Assembly (NCBI RefSeq): GCF_015680405.1
Contig: NZ_JADLJS010000005.1
Coordinates: 163,653 to 227,652, forward strand
Direction: 5' to 3'
Length of the DNA: 64,000 nucleotides
Source: Pseudomonas pudica
GTDB lineage: Bacteria > Pseudomonadota > Gammaproteobacteria > Pseudomonadales > Pseudomonadaceae
Each line of letters begins with the position of its first letter. The first letter of the stretch is position 1. Shown here in pieces: positions 34,347-42,227 of the stretch. The notes below the pieces were generated by a model. That model worked only from the letters and a program-made list of their open reading frames with translations. It was not told where the DNA came from and did not search any database. Both the position numbers and the translations under genes were made by a program.

Positions 34347-36578
34347 ATGAGCTTCGGCGCCGATGAAGAAATCCTCCAGGATTTCCTGGTAGAAGCCGGC
34401 GAAATTCTTGAGCAACTGTCCGAGCAACTGGTCGAGCTGGAAAGCCGGCCCGACGATGCCGACCTGCTCAATGCGATCTTTCGCGGTTTCCACACTGTAA
34501 AAGGGGGCGCCGGCTTCCTTCAGCTGAACGAGCTGGTGGAGTGCTGCCATATCGCCGAGAACGTGTTCGACGTCCTGCGCAAAGGTGAGCGCCGGGTCGA
34601 CGCGGAACTGATGGATGTGGTGCTCGAGGCACTGGACACGGTCAACAGCATGTTTGGCCAGGTGCGCGAGCGTGCCGAAGTGACCCCGGCTACCCCCGAG
34701 CTGCTGGCCGCGCTGTCGCGCCTGGCCGAGCCGGGCGGCGCAGAAGCCGTCGAGGCGCCTGCCGCTGCGGCACCGGAGCCGGTTGCCGAAGCGCCGGTGG
34801 AAGAGCAGGACATCACCGACAGCGAGTTCGAACAACTGCTCGATTCGCTCGATGCGGTCAAGGCACAAGCTGCGGCCGACGAGCAGATGCAGGGCGAGAC
34901 CGTCAGCGGCGCAGGTGACGAAATCAGCGACGCCGAGTTCGAGTCGCTGCTCGACCAGTTGCACGGCAAAGGCCAGTTCAGCGCCGAGGTTGCCGCGCAG
35001 CCGGTTGCCAGCGCGCCGGAAGCGGCCAGCGACGAAATTACCGACGCCGAGTTCGAATCGCTGCTGGACCAGTTGCATGGCAAGGGTACCTTCCAGGCCG
35101 ATGCCTTGCCTGGTGCCAAGGCGCCGGCGCCTGCTGCAACTGACACCAGTGCAGCCAGCGATGAAATCAGCGAGCACGAGTTCGAGGCGCTGCTGGACCA
35201 GTTGCACGGCAAGGGCAAGTTCGGTGGCGACGTTGCCGCCGTCGAAGCCCCGGCTGCAGCCAAGGCGCAAGCGCCGGTCGTGGCCAAGGCCGACAGCCAG
35301 CCCGTGGCCAAGCCAGCAGCAGCTGCGCCGGCACCGGCGCCTGCCAGCAAACCTGCCGCAGCACCTCGCGCCCCGGCCCCGGCCGCCGACAAGCATGGTG
35401 CCAGTGAAGCGGAAACCACCGTGCGGGTCGATACCGCGCGCCTGGACGAGATCATGAACATGGTCGGCGAACTGGTGCTGGTGCGTAACCGCCTGGTGCG
35501 CCTGGGGCTGAACAGCGGTGACGAGGCCATGTCCAAGGCGGTGTCCAACCTCGACGTGGTCACCGCCGACCTGCAGACCGCGGTGATGAAAACCCGCATG
35601 CAGCCGATCAAGAAAGTCTTCGGCCGCTTCCCGCGCCTGGTGCGCGACCTGGCCCGCCAGCTCAAGAAGGAGATCAACCTGGAGCTGGTCGGCGAAGAGA
35701 CCGACCTCGACAAGAACCTGGTCGAGGCCCTGGCCGACCCGTTGGTGCACCTGGTGCGCAACGCCGTCGACCATGGCGTGGAAATGCCCGAAGAGCGTGA
35801 AGCCGCCGGCAAGGCGCGCACCGGCCGGGTGGTGCTGTCGGCCGAGCAGGAAGGCGATCACATCCTGCTGTCGATCTCTGACGACGGCAAGGGCATGGAC
35901 CCCAACATCCTGCGTGCCAAGGCCGTGGAAAAGGGCCTGATGGACAAGGACGCCGCCGATCGCCTGAGCGAGTCGGACTGCTACAACCTGATCTTCGCCC
36001 CGGGCTTCTCGACCAAGACCGAGATTTCCGATGTGTCTGGCCGCGGTGTGGGCATGGACGTGGTGAAGACCAAGATCTCCCAGCTCAACGGCTCGATCAA
36101 CATCTTCTCGGCCAAGGGCCAGGGCTCGAAGATCGTCATCAAGGTGCCGCTGACCCTGGCGATCATGCCCACCCTGATGGTGATGCTGGGCAACCAGGCG
36201 TTCGCCTTCCCGCTGGTCAACGTCAACGAGATCTTCCACCTCGACCTGTCGCGTACCAACGTGGTCGACGGCCAGGAAGTGGTGATCGTGCGCGACAAGG
36301 CGCTGCCGCTGTTCTACCTCAAGCGCTGGCTGGTCCAGGGCCAGGTGCACGAAGAGCAGCATGAGGGCCACGTGGTGATCCTGTCGGTCGGTACCCAGCG
36401 TATCGGCTTTGTCGTCGATCAACTGGTTGGCCAGGAAGAAGTGGTAATCAAGCCGCTGGGCAAGATGCTGCAGGGCACCCCGGGCATGTCCGGGGCCACC
36501 ATCACCGGCGACGGTCGCATTGCGTTGATTCTCGACGTCCCGAGCATGCTCAAGCGTTACGCCGCGCGGCGTATTTGA
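34347..36578 (+). CDS. cheA: Chemotaxis histidine kinase CheA with repeated linker motifs
   Basis: Central kinase of the chemotaxis array. The P1 Hpt domain has His49 in [14 protein letters not shown] long linker (about 130-355) follows, with four copies of an EFExLLDxL motif at about residues 154, 191, 229 and 272; the last three read LLDQLHGKG. Then an Ala/Pro stretch, the dimerisation domain ([20 protein letters not shown]), the ATPase domain ([28 protein letters not shown]) and the CheW-like domain. No classical P2 domain is evident. ATG 34347 follows AAGGAG. Length is 743 residues. Confidence 0.96.
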   Translation: MSFGADEEILQDFLVEAGEILEQLSEQLVELESRPDDADLLNAIFRGFHTVKGGAGFLQLNELVECCHIAENVFDVLRKGERRVDAELMDVVLEALDTVNSMFGQVRERAEVTPATPELLAALSRLAEPGGAEAVEAPAAAAPEPVAEAPVEEQDITDSEFEQLLDSLDAVKAQAAADEQMQGETVSGAGDEISDAEFESLLDQLHGKGQFSAEVAAQPVASAPEAASDEITDAEFESLLDQLHGKGTFQADALPGAKAPAPAATDTSAASDEISEHEFEALLDQLHGKGKFGGDVAAVEAPAAAKAQAPVVAKADSQPVAKPAAAAPAPAPASKPAAAPRAPAPAADKHGASEAETTVRVDTARLDEIMNMVGELVLVRNRLVRLGLNSGDEAMSKAVSNLDVVTADLQTAVMKTRMQPIKKVFGRFPRLVRDLARQLKKEINLELVGEETDLDKNLVEALADPLVHLVRNAVDHGVEMPEEREAAGKARTGRVVLSAEQEGDHILLSISDDGKGMDPNILRAKAVEKGLMDKDAADRLSESDCYNLIFAPGFSTKTEISDVSGRGVGMDVVKTKISQLNGSINIFSAKGQGSKIVIKVPLTLAIMPTLMVMLGNQAFAFPLVNVNEIFHLDLSRTNVVDGQEVVIVRDKALPLFYLKRWLVQGQVHEEQHEGHVVILSVGTQRIGFVVDQLVGQEEVVIKPLGKMLQGTPGMSGATITGDGRIALILDVPSMLKRYAARRI

Positions 36579-36582
36579 TTTC

Positions 36583-36611
36583 GGTGGCGCACCCTGGCGG
36601 GTTGCGCCACC
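36583..36611 (+). promoter_or_regulatory. Hairpin between cheA and cheB
   Basis: GGTGGCGCA (36583-36591) and TGCGCCACC (36603-36611) are perfect 9-base arms, extended by CCC/GGG with one bulged base. There is no T tract. It lies directly before the cheB GGAG site, so it could set the translation level or stability of the downstream message. Confidence 0.5.
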
Positions 36612-36624
36612 TAATGGAGTGTTT

Positions 36625-37758
36625 ATGGCAGTCAAGGTCCTGGTGGTGGATGATTCCGGTTTCTTCCGCCGCCGCGTCTCGGAAATCCTCTCGGCGGATC
36701 CGACGATCCAGGTAGTGGGTACCGCGACCAACGGCAAGGAAGCAATCGACCAGGCGCTGGCGCTCAAGCCCGATGTCATTACCATGGACTACGAAATGCC
36801 CATGATGGATGGCATCACCGCAGTGCGGCACATCATGCAGCGCTGCCCGACGCCGGTGTTGATGTTCTCGTCGCTGACCCATGAAGGCGCCCGTGTCACC
36901 CTCGATGCGCTGGATGCCGGTGCGGTGGATTACCTGCCGAAAAACTTCGAGGACATCTCGCGCAACCCCGACAAGGTCAAGCAACTGCTGTGCGAGAAGG
37001 TGCATACCATTTCCCGCAGCAACCGCCGTTTTGGCAGCTACGCCAGCCCCGCGCCGGTTGCCGCACCAGCGCCGGCAGGCAGCAGCCACGCACCCGCCAG
37101 CGGTTTCGCCAGCCCGGCAGCGGCGCGTACGCCTGCGCCTGCGCGTGCGGCGGCCCCGGCGGCAGCGCCAGCACACTCGCCGGCACCCAAGCGCAAGCCA
37201 TACAAGCTGGTGGCCATCGGCACCTCCACCGGCGGCCCGGTCGCCCTTCAGCGCGTGCTGACCCAGCTGCCGGCCAACTTCCCGGCGCCGATCGTGCTCA
37301 TCCAGCACATGCCGGCGGCGTTCACCAAGGCCTTTGCCGAACGCCTGGACAAACTGTGCCGCATCAGCGTCAAGGAAGCCGAGGACGGCGACATGCTGCG
37401 CCCGGGCCTGGCCCTGCTGGCCCCAGGTGGCAAGCAGATGATGATCGACGGCCGTGGCACGGTGAAGATCCTGCCCGGTGACGAGCGCCTGAACTACAAG
37501 CCGTGCGTGGACATCACCTTCGGCTCGGCGGCCAAGTCGTATGGCGACAAGGTACTGTCGGTGGTGCTTACCGGCATGGGCGCCGATGGCCGTGAAGGTG
37601 CGCGCCTGCTCAAGCAGGGCGGCAGTACGGTGTGGGCCCAGGATGAAGCCAGCTGCGTGATCTATGGCATGCCCATGGCCATCGTCAAGGCCAACCTGGC
37701 TGACGCGGTGTACAGCCTGGACGAAATCGGCAAGCACCTGGTGGAGGCGTGCGTCTGA
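36625..37758 (+). CDS. cheB: Chemotaxis methylesterase CheB
   Basis: Removes methyl groups from chemoreceptors during adaptation. The receiver domain has Asp55 ([13 protein letters not shown]). A long Ala/Pro linker (about 137-190) leads to the methylesterase domain with the nucleophile region AIGTSTGGP, the HMP motif ([10 protein letters not shown]) and the catalytic Asp region [11 protein letters not shown]. Length is 377 residues. ATG 36625 follows GGAG; the stop overlaps motC. No cheR lies nearby, as usual in Pseudomonas. Confidence 0.96.
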   Translation: MAVKVLVVDDSGFFRRRVSEILSADPTIQVVGTATNGKEAIDQALALKPDVITMDYEMPMMDGITAVRHIMQRCPTPVLMFSSLTHEGARVTLDALDAGAVDYLPKNFEDISRNPDKVKQLLCEKVHTISRSNRRFGSYASPAPVAAPAPAGSSHAPASGFASPAAARTPAPARAAAPAAAPAHSPAPKRKPYKLVAIGTSTGGPVALQRVLTQLPANFPAPIVLIQHMPAAFTKAFAERLDKLCRISVKEAEDGDMLRPGLALLAPGGKQMMIDGRGTVKILPGDERLNYKPCVDITFGSAAKSYGDKVLSVVLTGMGADGREGARLLKQGGSTVWAQDEASCVIYGMPMAIVKANLADAVYSLDEIGKHLVEACV

Positions 37759-38498
37759 TGGACGTGCTCAGCCTGATCGGCCTGATCCTTGCCTTTGTCG
37801 CCATCGTCGGTGGCAACTTTCTCGAAGGCGGCCATGTCGGCGCCCTGATCAATGGCCCGGCGGCGCTGATCGTACTGGGCGGCACGCTGGCGGCTGCCTT
37901 GCTGCAGTCGCCGCTGTCGTCGTTCAAGCGTGCCTTGCAGATTCTGCGTTGGATCCTGTTTCCGCCACGGGTCGACCTGGCGGGCGGGATCGACCGCGTC
38001 GTCAACTGGAGCCTGACCGCGCGCAAGGAAGGCCTGTTGGGCCTGGAAGGGGTGGCCGACGGCGAGCCTGACCCTTATGCGCGCAAGGGCCTGCAGTTGC
38101 TGGTGGATGGCGCGGAGCCGGAGGCTATCCGCAGTATTCTCGAAGTCGACTTCCTGACCCAGGAAAGCCGTGATATCCAGGCTGCCAAGGTGTTCGAGAG
38201 CATGGGCGGCTACGCGCCGACCATCGGCATCATCGGTGCGGTGATGGGCCTGATCCACGTGATGGGCAACCTGGCCGACCCGTCGCAACTGGGCAACGGC
38301 ATTGCCGTGGCCTTCGTCGCGACCATCTACGGGGTGGCCAGCGCCAACCTGGTGCTGCTGCCGATCGCCAACAAGCTCAAGGCCATCGTCATGCGCCAGT
38401 CGCGCTACCGCGAGATGCTGCTAGAGGGCCTGCTGTCGATTGCCGAGGGTGAGAACCCGCGCTCGATCGAGCTGAAGCTGCAAGGCTTCATGGAGTAA
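37758..38498 (+). CDS. motC: Flagellar stator protein MotC
   Basis: Proton channel subunit of the second Pseudomonas stator (MotCD), used for swarming and viscous media. Four transmembrane segments are visible (LSLIGLILAFVAIVGGNFLE, LINGPAALIVLGGTLAAALL, and IGIIGAVMGLIHVMG plus a final pair member) with a large cytoplasmic loop. Length is 246 residues. ATG 37758 overlaps the cheB stop; motD follows after 3 bases. Confidence 0.95.
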   Translation: MDVLSLIGLILAFVAIVGGNFLEGGHVGALINGPAALIVLGGTLAAALLQSPLSSFKRALQILRWILFPPRVDLAGGIDRVVNWSLTARKEGLLGLEGVADGEPDPYARKGLQLLVDGAEPEAIRSILEVDFLTQESRDIQAAKVFESMGGYAPTIGIIGAVMGLIHVMGNLADPSQLGNGIAVAFVATIYGVASANLVLLPIANKLKAIVMRQSRYREMLLEGLLSIAEGENPRSIELKLQGFME

Positions 38499-38501
38499 CC
38501 C

Positions 38502-39359
38502 ATGCGTCGCCGTCGTCATACCGAGGAACACGAAAACCACGAACGCTGGCTGGTGTCGTACGCCGACTTCATTACCCTGCTGTTCGCCTTTTTCGTGGTG
38601 ATGTACTCGATTTCCTCGATCAACGAGGGCAAGTACAAGGTCATTTCCCAGGCCTTGCTCGGGGTGTTCAACGACCCCGAGCGCAGCATGAAGCCGATCC
38701 CCATCGGTGAAGAGCGGCCGCTGAGCGTGCGCCCGGCCGAACCGTTGGTGAAGGACAGCGAGCAGACCGATGCGGGACTTGGGGCGAGCAGTGTCGACCC
38801 GCTGAAAACCATCAGCGATGACGTGCGCGATGCCTTTGGCGACCTGATCAAGAGCGACCAGATGACTGTGCGCGGCAATGAGCTGTGGATCGAGATCGAG
38901 CTCAATTCCTCGTTGTTGTTCGGCAGTGGCGATGCCATGCCCAGCGACAAGGCGTTTGCCATCATCGAGAAGGTGGCCGGCATTCTCAAGCCGTTCGCCA
39001 ACCCGGTGCATGTCGAGGGCTTTACCGACAACCTGCCGATCCGCACCGCGCAGTACCCGACCAACTGGGAGCTGTCATCGGCGCGGGCGGCGAGCATCGT
39101 GCGCCTGCTGGCCATGGAAGGGGTCAACCCGGCGCGCATGGCCTCGGTCGGCTATGGCGAGTACCAGCCGGTGGCCAGCAACGACACTGCCGAAGGCCGT
39201 GCGCGCAACCGCCGCGTGGTGCTGGTGATTTCGCGCAACCTCGATGTGCGCCGCAGCCTGACTGGAACGGGCAGTGCAAATGCCACGCCGGATGCCGCAT
39301 TGCGTCGGGCTGGCACACAAAGTGCACCAGCAACGCCTGCGACGGTGGCGGGGCAGTGA
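38502..39359 (+). CDS. motD: Flagellar stator protein MotD
   Basis: Peptidoglycan-anchored partner of MotC. A basic N-terminus (MRRRRHTEEHENHERW) precedes the single transmembrane segment, which contains the proton-binding Asp22 (SYADFITLLFAFFVVMYSI). The OmpA-like peptidoglycan-binding domain is at about 120-245 (VEGFTDNLPIRTAQYPTNWE, SVGYGEYQPVASNDTAEGRA). The last 40 residues are an Ala/Thr-rich tail. Length is 285 residues. Confidence 0.95.
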   Translation: MRRRRHTEEHENHERWLVSYADFITLLFAFFVVMYSISSINEGKYKVISQALLGVFNDPERSMKPIPIGEERPLSVRPAEPLVKDSEQTDAGLGASSVDPLKTISDDVRDAFGDLIKSDQMTVRGNELWIEIELNSSLLFGSGDAMPSDKAFAIIEKVAGILKPFANPVHVEGFTDNLPIRTAQYPTNWELSSARAASIVRLLAMEGVNPARMASVGYGEYQPVASNDTAEGRARNRRVVLVISRNLDVRRSLTGTGSANATPDAALRRAGTQSAPATPATVAGQ

Positions 39360-39411
39360 TCCGTCAATTCCCCGACGTTGCTATGAACACGATGTTGAAG
39401 ATGGCGCTGTC

Positions 39412-39501
39412 CCCTGTGGGAGCGGGCATGCCCGCGAAGCAGACGACGCGGTGAATGGCACCGGCTGCGCCGGTGTTCGCGGGCTCGCCCGCTCCCACAG
39501 G
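39412..39501. repeat. REP pair between motD and parA
   Basis: CCCTGTGGGAGCGGGCATGCCCGCGAAG and the inverted TTCGCGGGCTCGCCCGCTCCCACAGG flank a spacer that itself forms a GCACCGGCTGCGCCGGTG hairpin. The same spacer hairpin occurs in the REP pair at 12139-12229, so the two are copies of one composite element. Confidence 0.9.
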
Positions 39502-39570
39502 AATCGTGCAGGCTTTTAAAGAGTTGTTTTCTACAGTGTCCCTGCCAAATCAATAGATAGAGTTTGCTTG

Positions 39571-40359
39571 ATGAGAGTCTGGGCAGTAGCCAATCAAAAA
39601 GGTGGCGTCGGCAAGACCACCACTACCATCGCCCTGGCCGGCCTGCTGGCCGAGGCCGGCAAGCGTGTGGTCGTTGTCGACCTCGACCCGCACGGCTCGA
39701 TGACCAGTTATTTCGGGCACAACCCCGATGCCCTGGAGCACAGCTGCTACGACCTGTTCCTGCACAAGGGCGCGGTACCTGAGGGCCTGCCCGGGCAACT
39801 GCTGCTGCCCACCAGTGACGAGCGCATCTCGCTGTTGCCGTCGAGCACCGCGCTGGCGGTGCTGGAGCGCCAGTCACCGGGGCAGAACGGCCTGGGCCTG
39901 GTGATCGCCAAGAGTCTGGCGCAGCTGTGGCAGGATTTCGACTTTGCCCTGATCGACAGCCCACCCTTGCTCGGCGTGCTGATGGTCAATGCCCTGGCAG
40001 CCAGCCAGCAGCTGGTTATCCCGGTGCAAACCGAATTTCTCGCGGTCAAGGGCCTGGAGCGCATGGTCGGTACCTTGGCCATGGTCAACCGTTCGCGCAA
40101 ACAGGCGCTGCCGTACCAGATAGTGCCGACCTTGTTCGACCGCCGTACCCAGGCCTCGCTGGCCACGCTCAAGCTGCTGCGAGACACCTACGACCAACAT
40201 GTGTGGCAGGGCTACATCCCGGTGGATACGCGCCTGCGCGATGCCAGCCGCAAGGGCGTCACACCCTCGCAATTCGACAGCAAGAGCCGCGGCCTGATTG
40301 CCTATCGGGCGCTGCTCAAGCACCTGCTGACCTACAAGACTGCAGCGCAGGTGGCCTGA
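39571..40359 (+). CDS. ParA-family ATPase of the chemotaxis cluster (ParC-like)
   Basis: ParA/MinD-type ATPase of 262 residues with deviant Walker A NQKGGVGKTTT (Lys10 and Lys15) and switch sequences VVVDLDPHGSMTSYF and FALIDSPPLLGVLMVN. Relatives encoded next to cheW (ParC in Vibrio, the equivalent in Pseudomonas) place chemotaxis arrays at the pole or divide them between daughters. ATG 39571 is used; a TTG three bases earlier is also in frame. It overlaps the next gene by ATGA, which supports joint function. Confidence 0.88.
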   Translation: MRVWAVANQKGGVGKTTTTIALAGLLAEAGKRVVVVDLDPHGSMTSYFGHNPDALEHSCYDLFLHKGAVPEGLPGQLLLPTSDERISLLPSSTALAVLERQSPGQNGLGLVIAKSLAQLWQDFDFALIDSPPLLGVLMVNALAASQQLVIPVQTEFLAVKGLERMVGTLAMVNRSRKQALPYQIVPTLFDRRTQASLATLKLLRDTYDQHVWQGYIPVDTRLRDASRKGVTPSQFDSKSRGLIAYRALLKHLLTYKTAAQVA

Positions 40360-41252
40360 TGACCCAGACCCGGCAAACCAGCAACCGGCCACAGATGGCC
40401 CTGCAGTCGTACCTCGACGGCCTGCTGCAGGAGGCTACCGAAGACGAAGACCTGTTCGAGGCGCCAGCGGCGGCGGACGAGTTCGCCGAGGCCGTGCGCG
40501 AAGAGCAGGCGCGTGATGCCTTGCAGCAAGCCAGGCCTGCGCCAGCCGAAGCAACCGTCCGCCCCGCACCACGGCCATTCGCCGAGCCCAGGCTGGCGGT
40601 GCTGCCCCGCGTGATGCCGGTGGAAGCGCCGGTGGTGACGGTGGTCGAGCGCGAAGTGGTGGCCGAGGCAAGCATCCCGGTGCTGGTCGAAGAGCAAACC
40701 GTGGAACCGGCAGTGCCGCTGGTGGATGTGCACCTGCCGGCGCCGCAGGTGCCTGTGCCCCCGGCCACGGTCGATGGCCGCCCGGCCTGGGCCGCCGAGC
40801 CGTTCGAATGCCTGCTGTTCGATGTGGCCGGGCTGACCCTGGCGGTGCCGCTGGTGTGCCTTGGCTCGATCTACACCCTGGCCGGCCAGGAACTGACACC
40901 GCTGTTCGGCCAGCCCGACTGGTTCCTCGGCATCCTGACCTGCCAGGCCGGCAACCTGAAGGTGCTGGATACCGCGCGTTGGGTGATGCCCGACCGCTAC
41001 CGGGATGATTTTCGCCAAGGCCTGCAATACGTGATTTCCGTGCAGGGCTACGAATGGGGGTTGGCCGTGCACCAGGTCAGCCGCTCGCTGCGTCTGGACC
41101 CGTCCGAGATCAAGTGGCGCAGCCAGCGTGGCCAGCGCCCGTGGCTGGCCGGCACGGTGATTGAACACATGTGTGCACTGCTCGACGTCGCGGCACTGGC
41201 CGAGCTGATCGCCAGTGGCGCGGTCAAGCAGATGCACGCCAAACAGAAATGA
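40359..41252 (+). CDS. CheW-domain protein, ParP-like array coupling factor
   Basis: A 297-residue protein with a Pro/Ala/Val/Glu-rich N-terminal region (about 1-140) and a C-terminal CheW-like domain (PFECLLFDVAGLTLAVPLVC, ILTCQAGNLKVLDTARWVMP). This layout and the overlap with the parA-like gene match ParP, which connects ParC to CheA and to chemoreceptors. ATG 40359 overlaps the parA stop; the longer open frame before it is the antisense-like shadow of parA. The exact role in this organism is inference. Confidence 0.82.
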   Translation: MTQTRQTSNRPQMALQSYLDGLLQEATEDEDLFEAPAAADEFAEAVREEQARDALQQARPAPAEATVRPAPRPFAEPRLAVLPRVMPVEAPVVTVVEREVVAEASIPVLVEEQTVEPAVPLVDVHLPAPQVPVPPATVDGRPAWAAEPFECLLFDVAGLTLAVPLVCLGSIYTLAGQELTPLFGQPDWFLGILTCQAGNLKVLDTARWVMPDRYRDDFRQGLQYVISVQGYEWGLAVHQVSRSLRLDPSEIKWRSQRGQRPWLAGTVIEHMCALLDVAALAELIASGAVKQMHAKQK

Positions 41253-41293
41253 CACCGAACACACCGCCGATGGCGGATTTTGAGGGTAGGGGA

Positions 41294-41773
41294 ATGAAAA
41301 AGTCGTCTGCACAAGGTTCCGAAGATCCGATCCTGCAGTGGGTTACCTTCCGTCTGGACAATGAGTCCTACGGCATCAACGTGATGCAGGTGCAGGAAGT
41401 GTTGCGCTACACCGAGATCGCCCCGGTGCCGGGTGCGCCAAGCTATGTGCTGGGCATCATCAACCTGCGCGGCAACGTGGTGACCGTGATCGACACCCGC
41501 CAGCGCTTTGGCCTGATGCCGACCGAAGTCACCGACAACACCCGTATCGTCATCATCGAGGCCGACAAGCAAGTGGTCGGGATCCTGGTCGACAGCGTGG
41601 CCGAGGTGGTGTACCTGCGTCAGTCCGAGATCGAGACCGCGCCGAACGTGGGTAACGAAGAGTCGGCCAAGTTCATCCAGGGTGTTTGCAACAAGAACGG
41701 CGAGCTGTTGATCCTGGTCGAGCTGGACAAGATGATGACCGAGGAAGAATGGTCCGAGCTGGAGAATATCTGA
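41294..41773 (+). CDS. cheW: Chemotaxis adaptor CheW
   Basis: Links chemoreceptors to CheA. The 159 residues form a single CheW domain with conserved stretches LQWVTFRLDNESYGINVMQV, GAPSYVLGIINLRGNVVTVI and DRVAEVVY-type VDSVAEVVYL. ATG 41294 follows AGGGTAGGGG; the longer frame upstream overlaps the preceding gene and is rejected. Confidence 0.96.
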   Translation: MKKSSAQGSEDPILQWVTFRLDNESYGINVMQVQEVLRYTEIAPVPGAPSYVLGIINLRGNVVTVIDTRQRFGLMPTEVTDNTRIVIIEADKQVVGILVDSVAEVVYLRQSEIETAPNVGNEESAKFIQGVCNKNGELLILVELDKMMTEEEWSELENI

Positions 41774-41774
41774 G

Positions 41775-42170
41775 TTGATCCTAGAGGTTGCTGTCATCTT
41801 CCTGGCGCTGGTCTGGGCGCTGAGCCTGTGGTTTTTCCTCAACTACAGCAAGCGCCAGCGCGAGCTGGCTGCGCAGCAGGCGGCGGGTGATGCGCTGCGT
41901 GACCAGCGCATCAAGGACCTGGCCAAGCGCCTGGACGACTACCAGAACGGTACCGTGCGCATGGGCGAGGCGCTGCATGACCTGCGCGTGGCGGTTGCTC
42001 CGCTGCCAGACAAGATCCAGCAGCTGGAGCAACGCGACCCGCACAACGTCACCTTCACCCAGGCGGCCAAGCTGGTGGGCATGGGGGCCAGCGTGGCCGA
42101 GCTGACCGAAAGCTGCGGCCTCACCCAGGCCGAGGCCGAGCTGATGAGCAAGCTGCATCGCAGCAACTGA
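41775..42170 (+). CDS. DUF2802 membrane-anchored protein of the chemotaxis cluster
   Basis: A 131-residue protein with one N-terminal transmembrane segment (VAVIFLALVWALSLWFFL), a helical coiled-coil middle and a C-terminal helix-turn-helix-like segment (KLVGMGASVAELTESCGLTQ). It matches the DUF2802 family found after cheW in pseudomonads; function is unknown. The start is TTG 41775, one base after the cheW stop, since GGAG at 41761-41764 is well placed and no ATG is available. It is the last core gene before the accessory island. Confidence 0.85.
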   Translation: MILEVAVIFLALVWALSLWFFLNYSKRQRELAAQQAAGDALRDQRIKDLAKRLDDYQNGTVRMGEALHDLRVAVAPLPDKIQQLEQRDPHNVTFTQAAKLVGMGASVAELTESCGLTQAEAELMSKLHRSN

Positions 42171-42227
42171 TTGCCATGAGCATTGGGCGGCCATCTGCTG
42201 CAGCGGCCGTGCAGGCTCGCTCGGCAG

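Noticed and set aside
33555..36785. 1076-codon open frame on the minus strand
   Set aside because: Antisense to cheZ, cheA and the start of cheB, which are certain genes; composition is that of a shadow frame.
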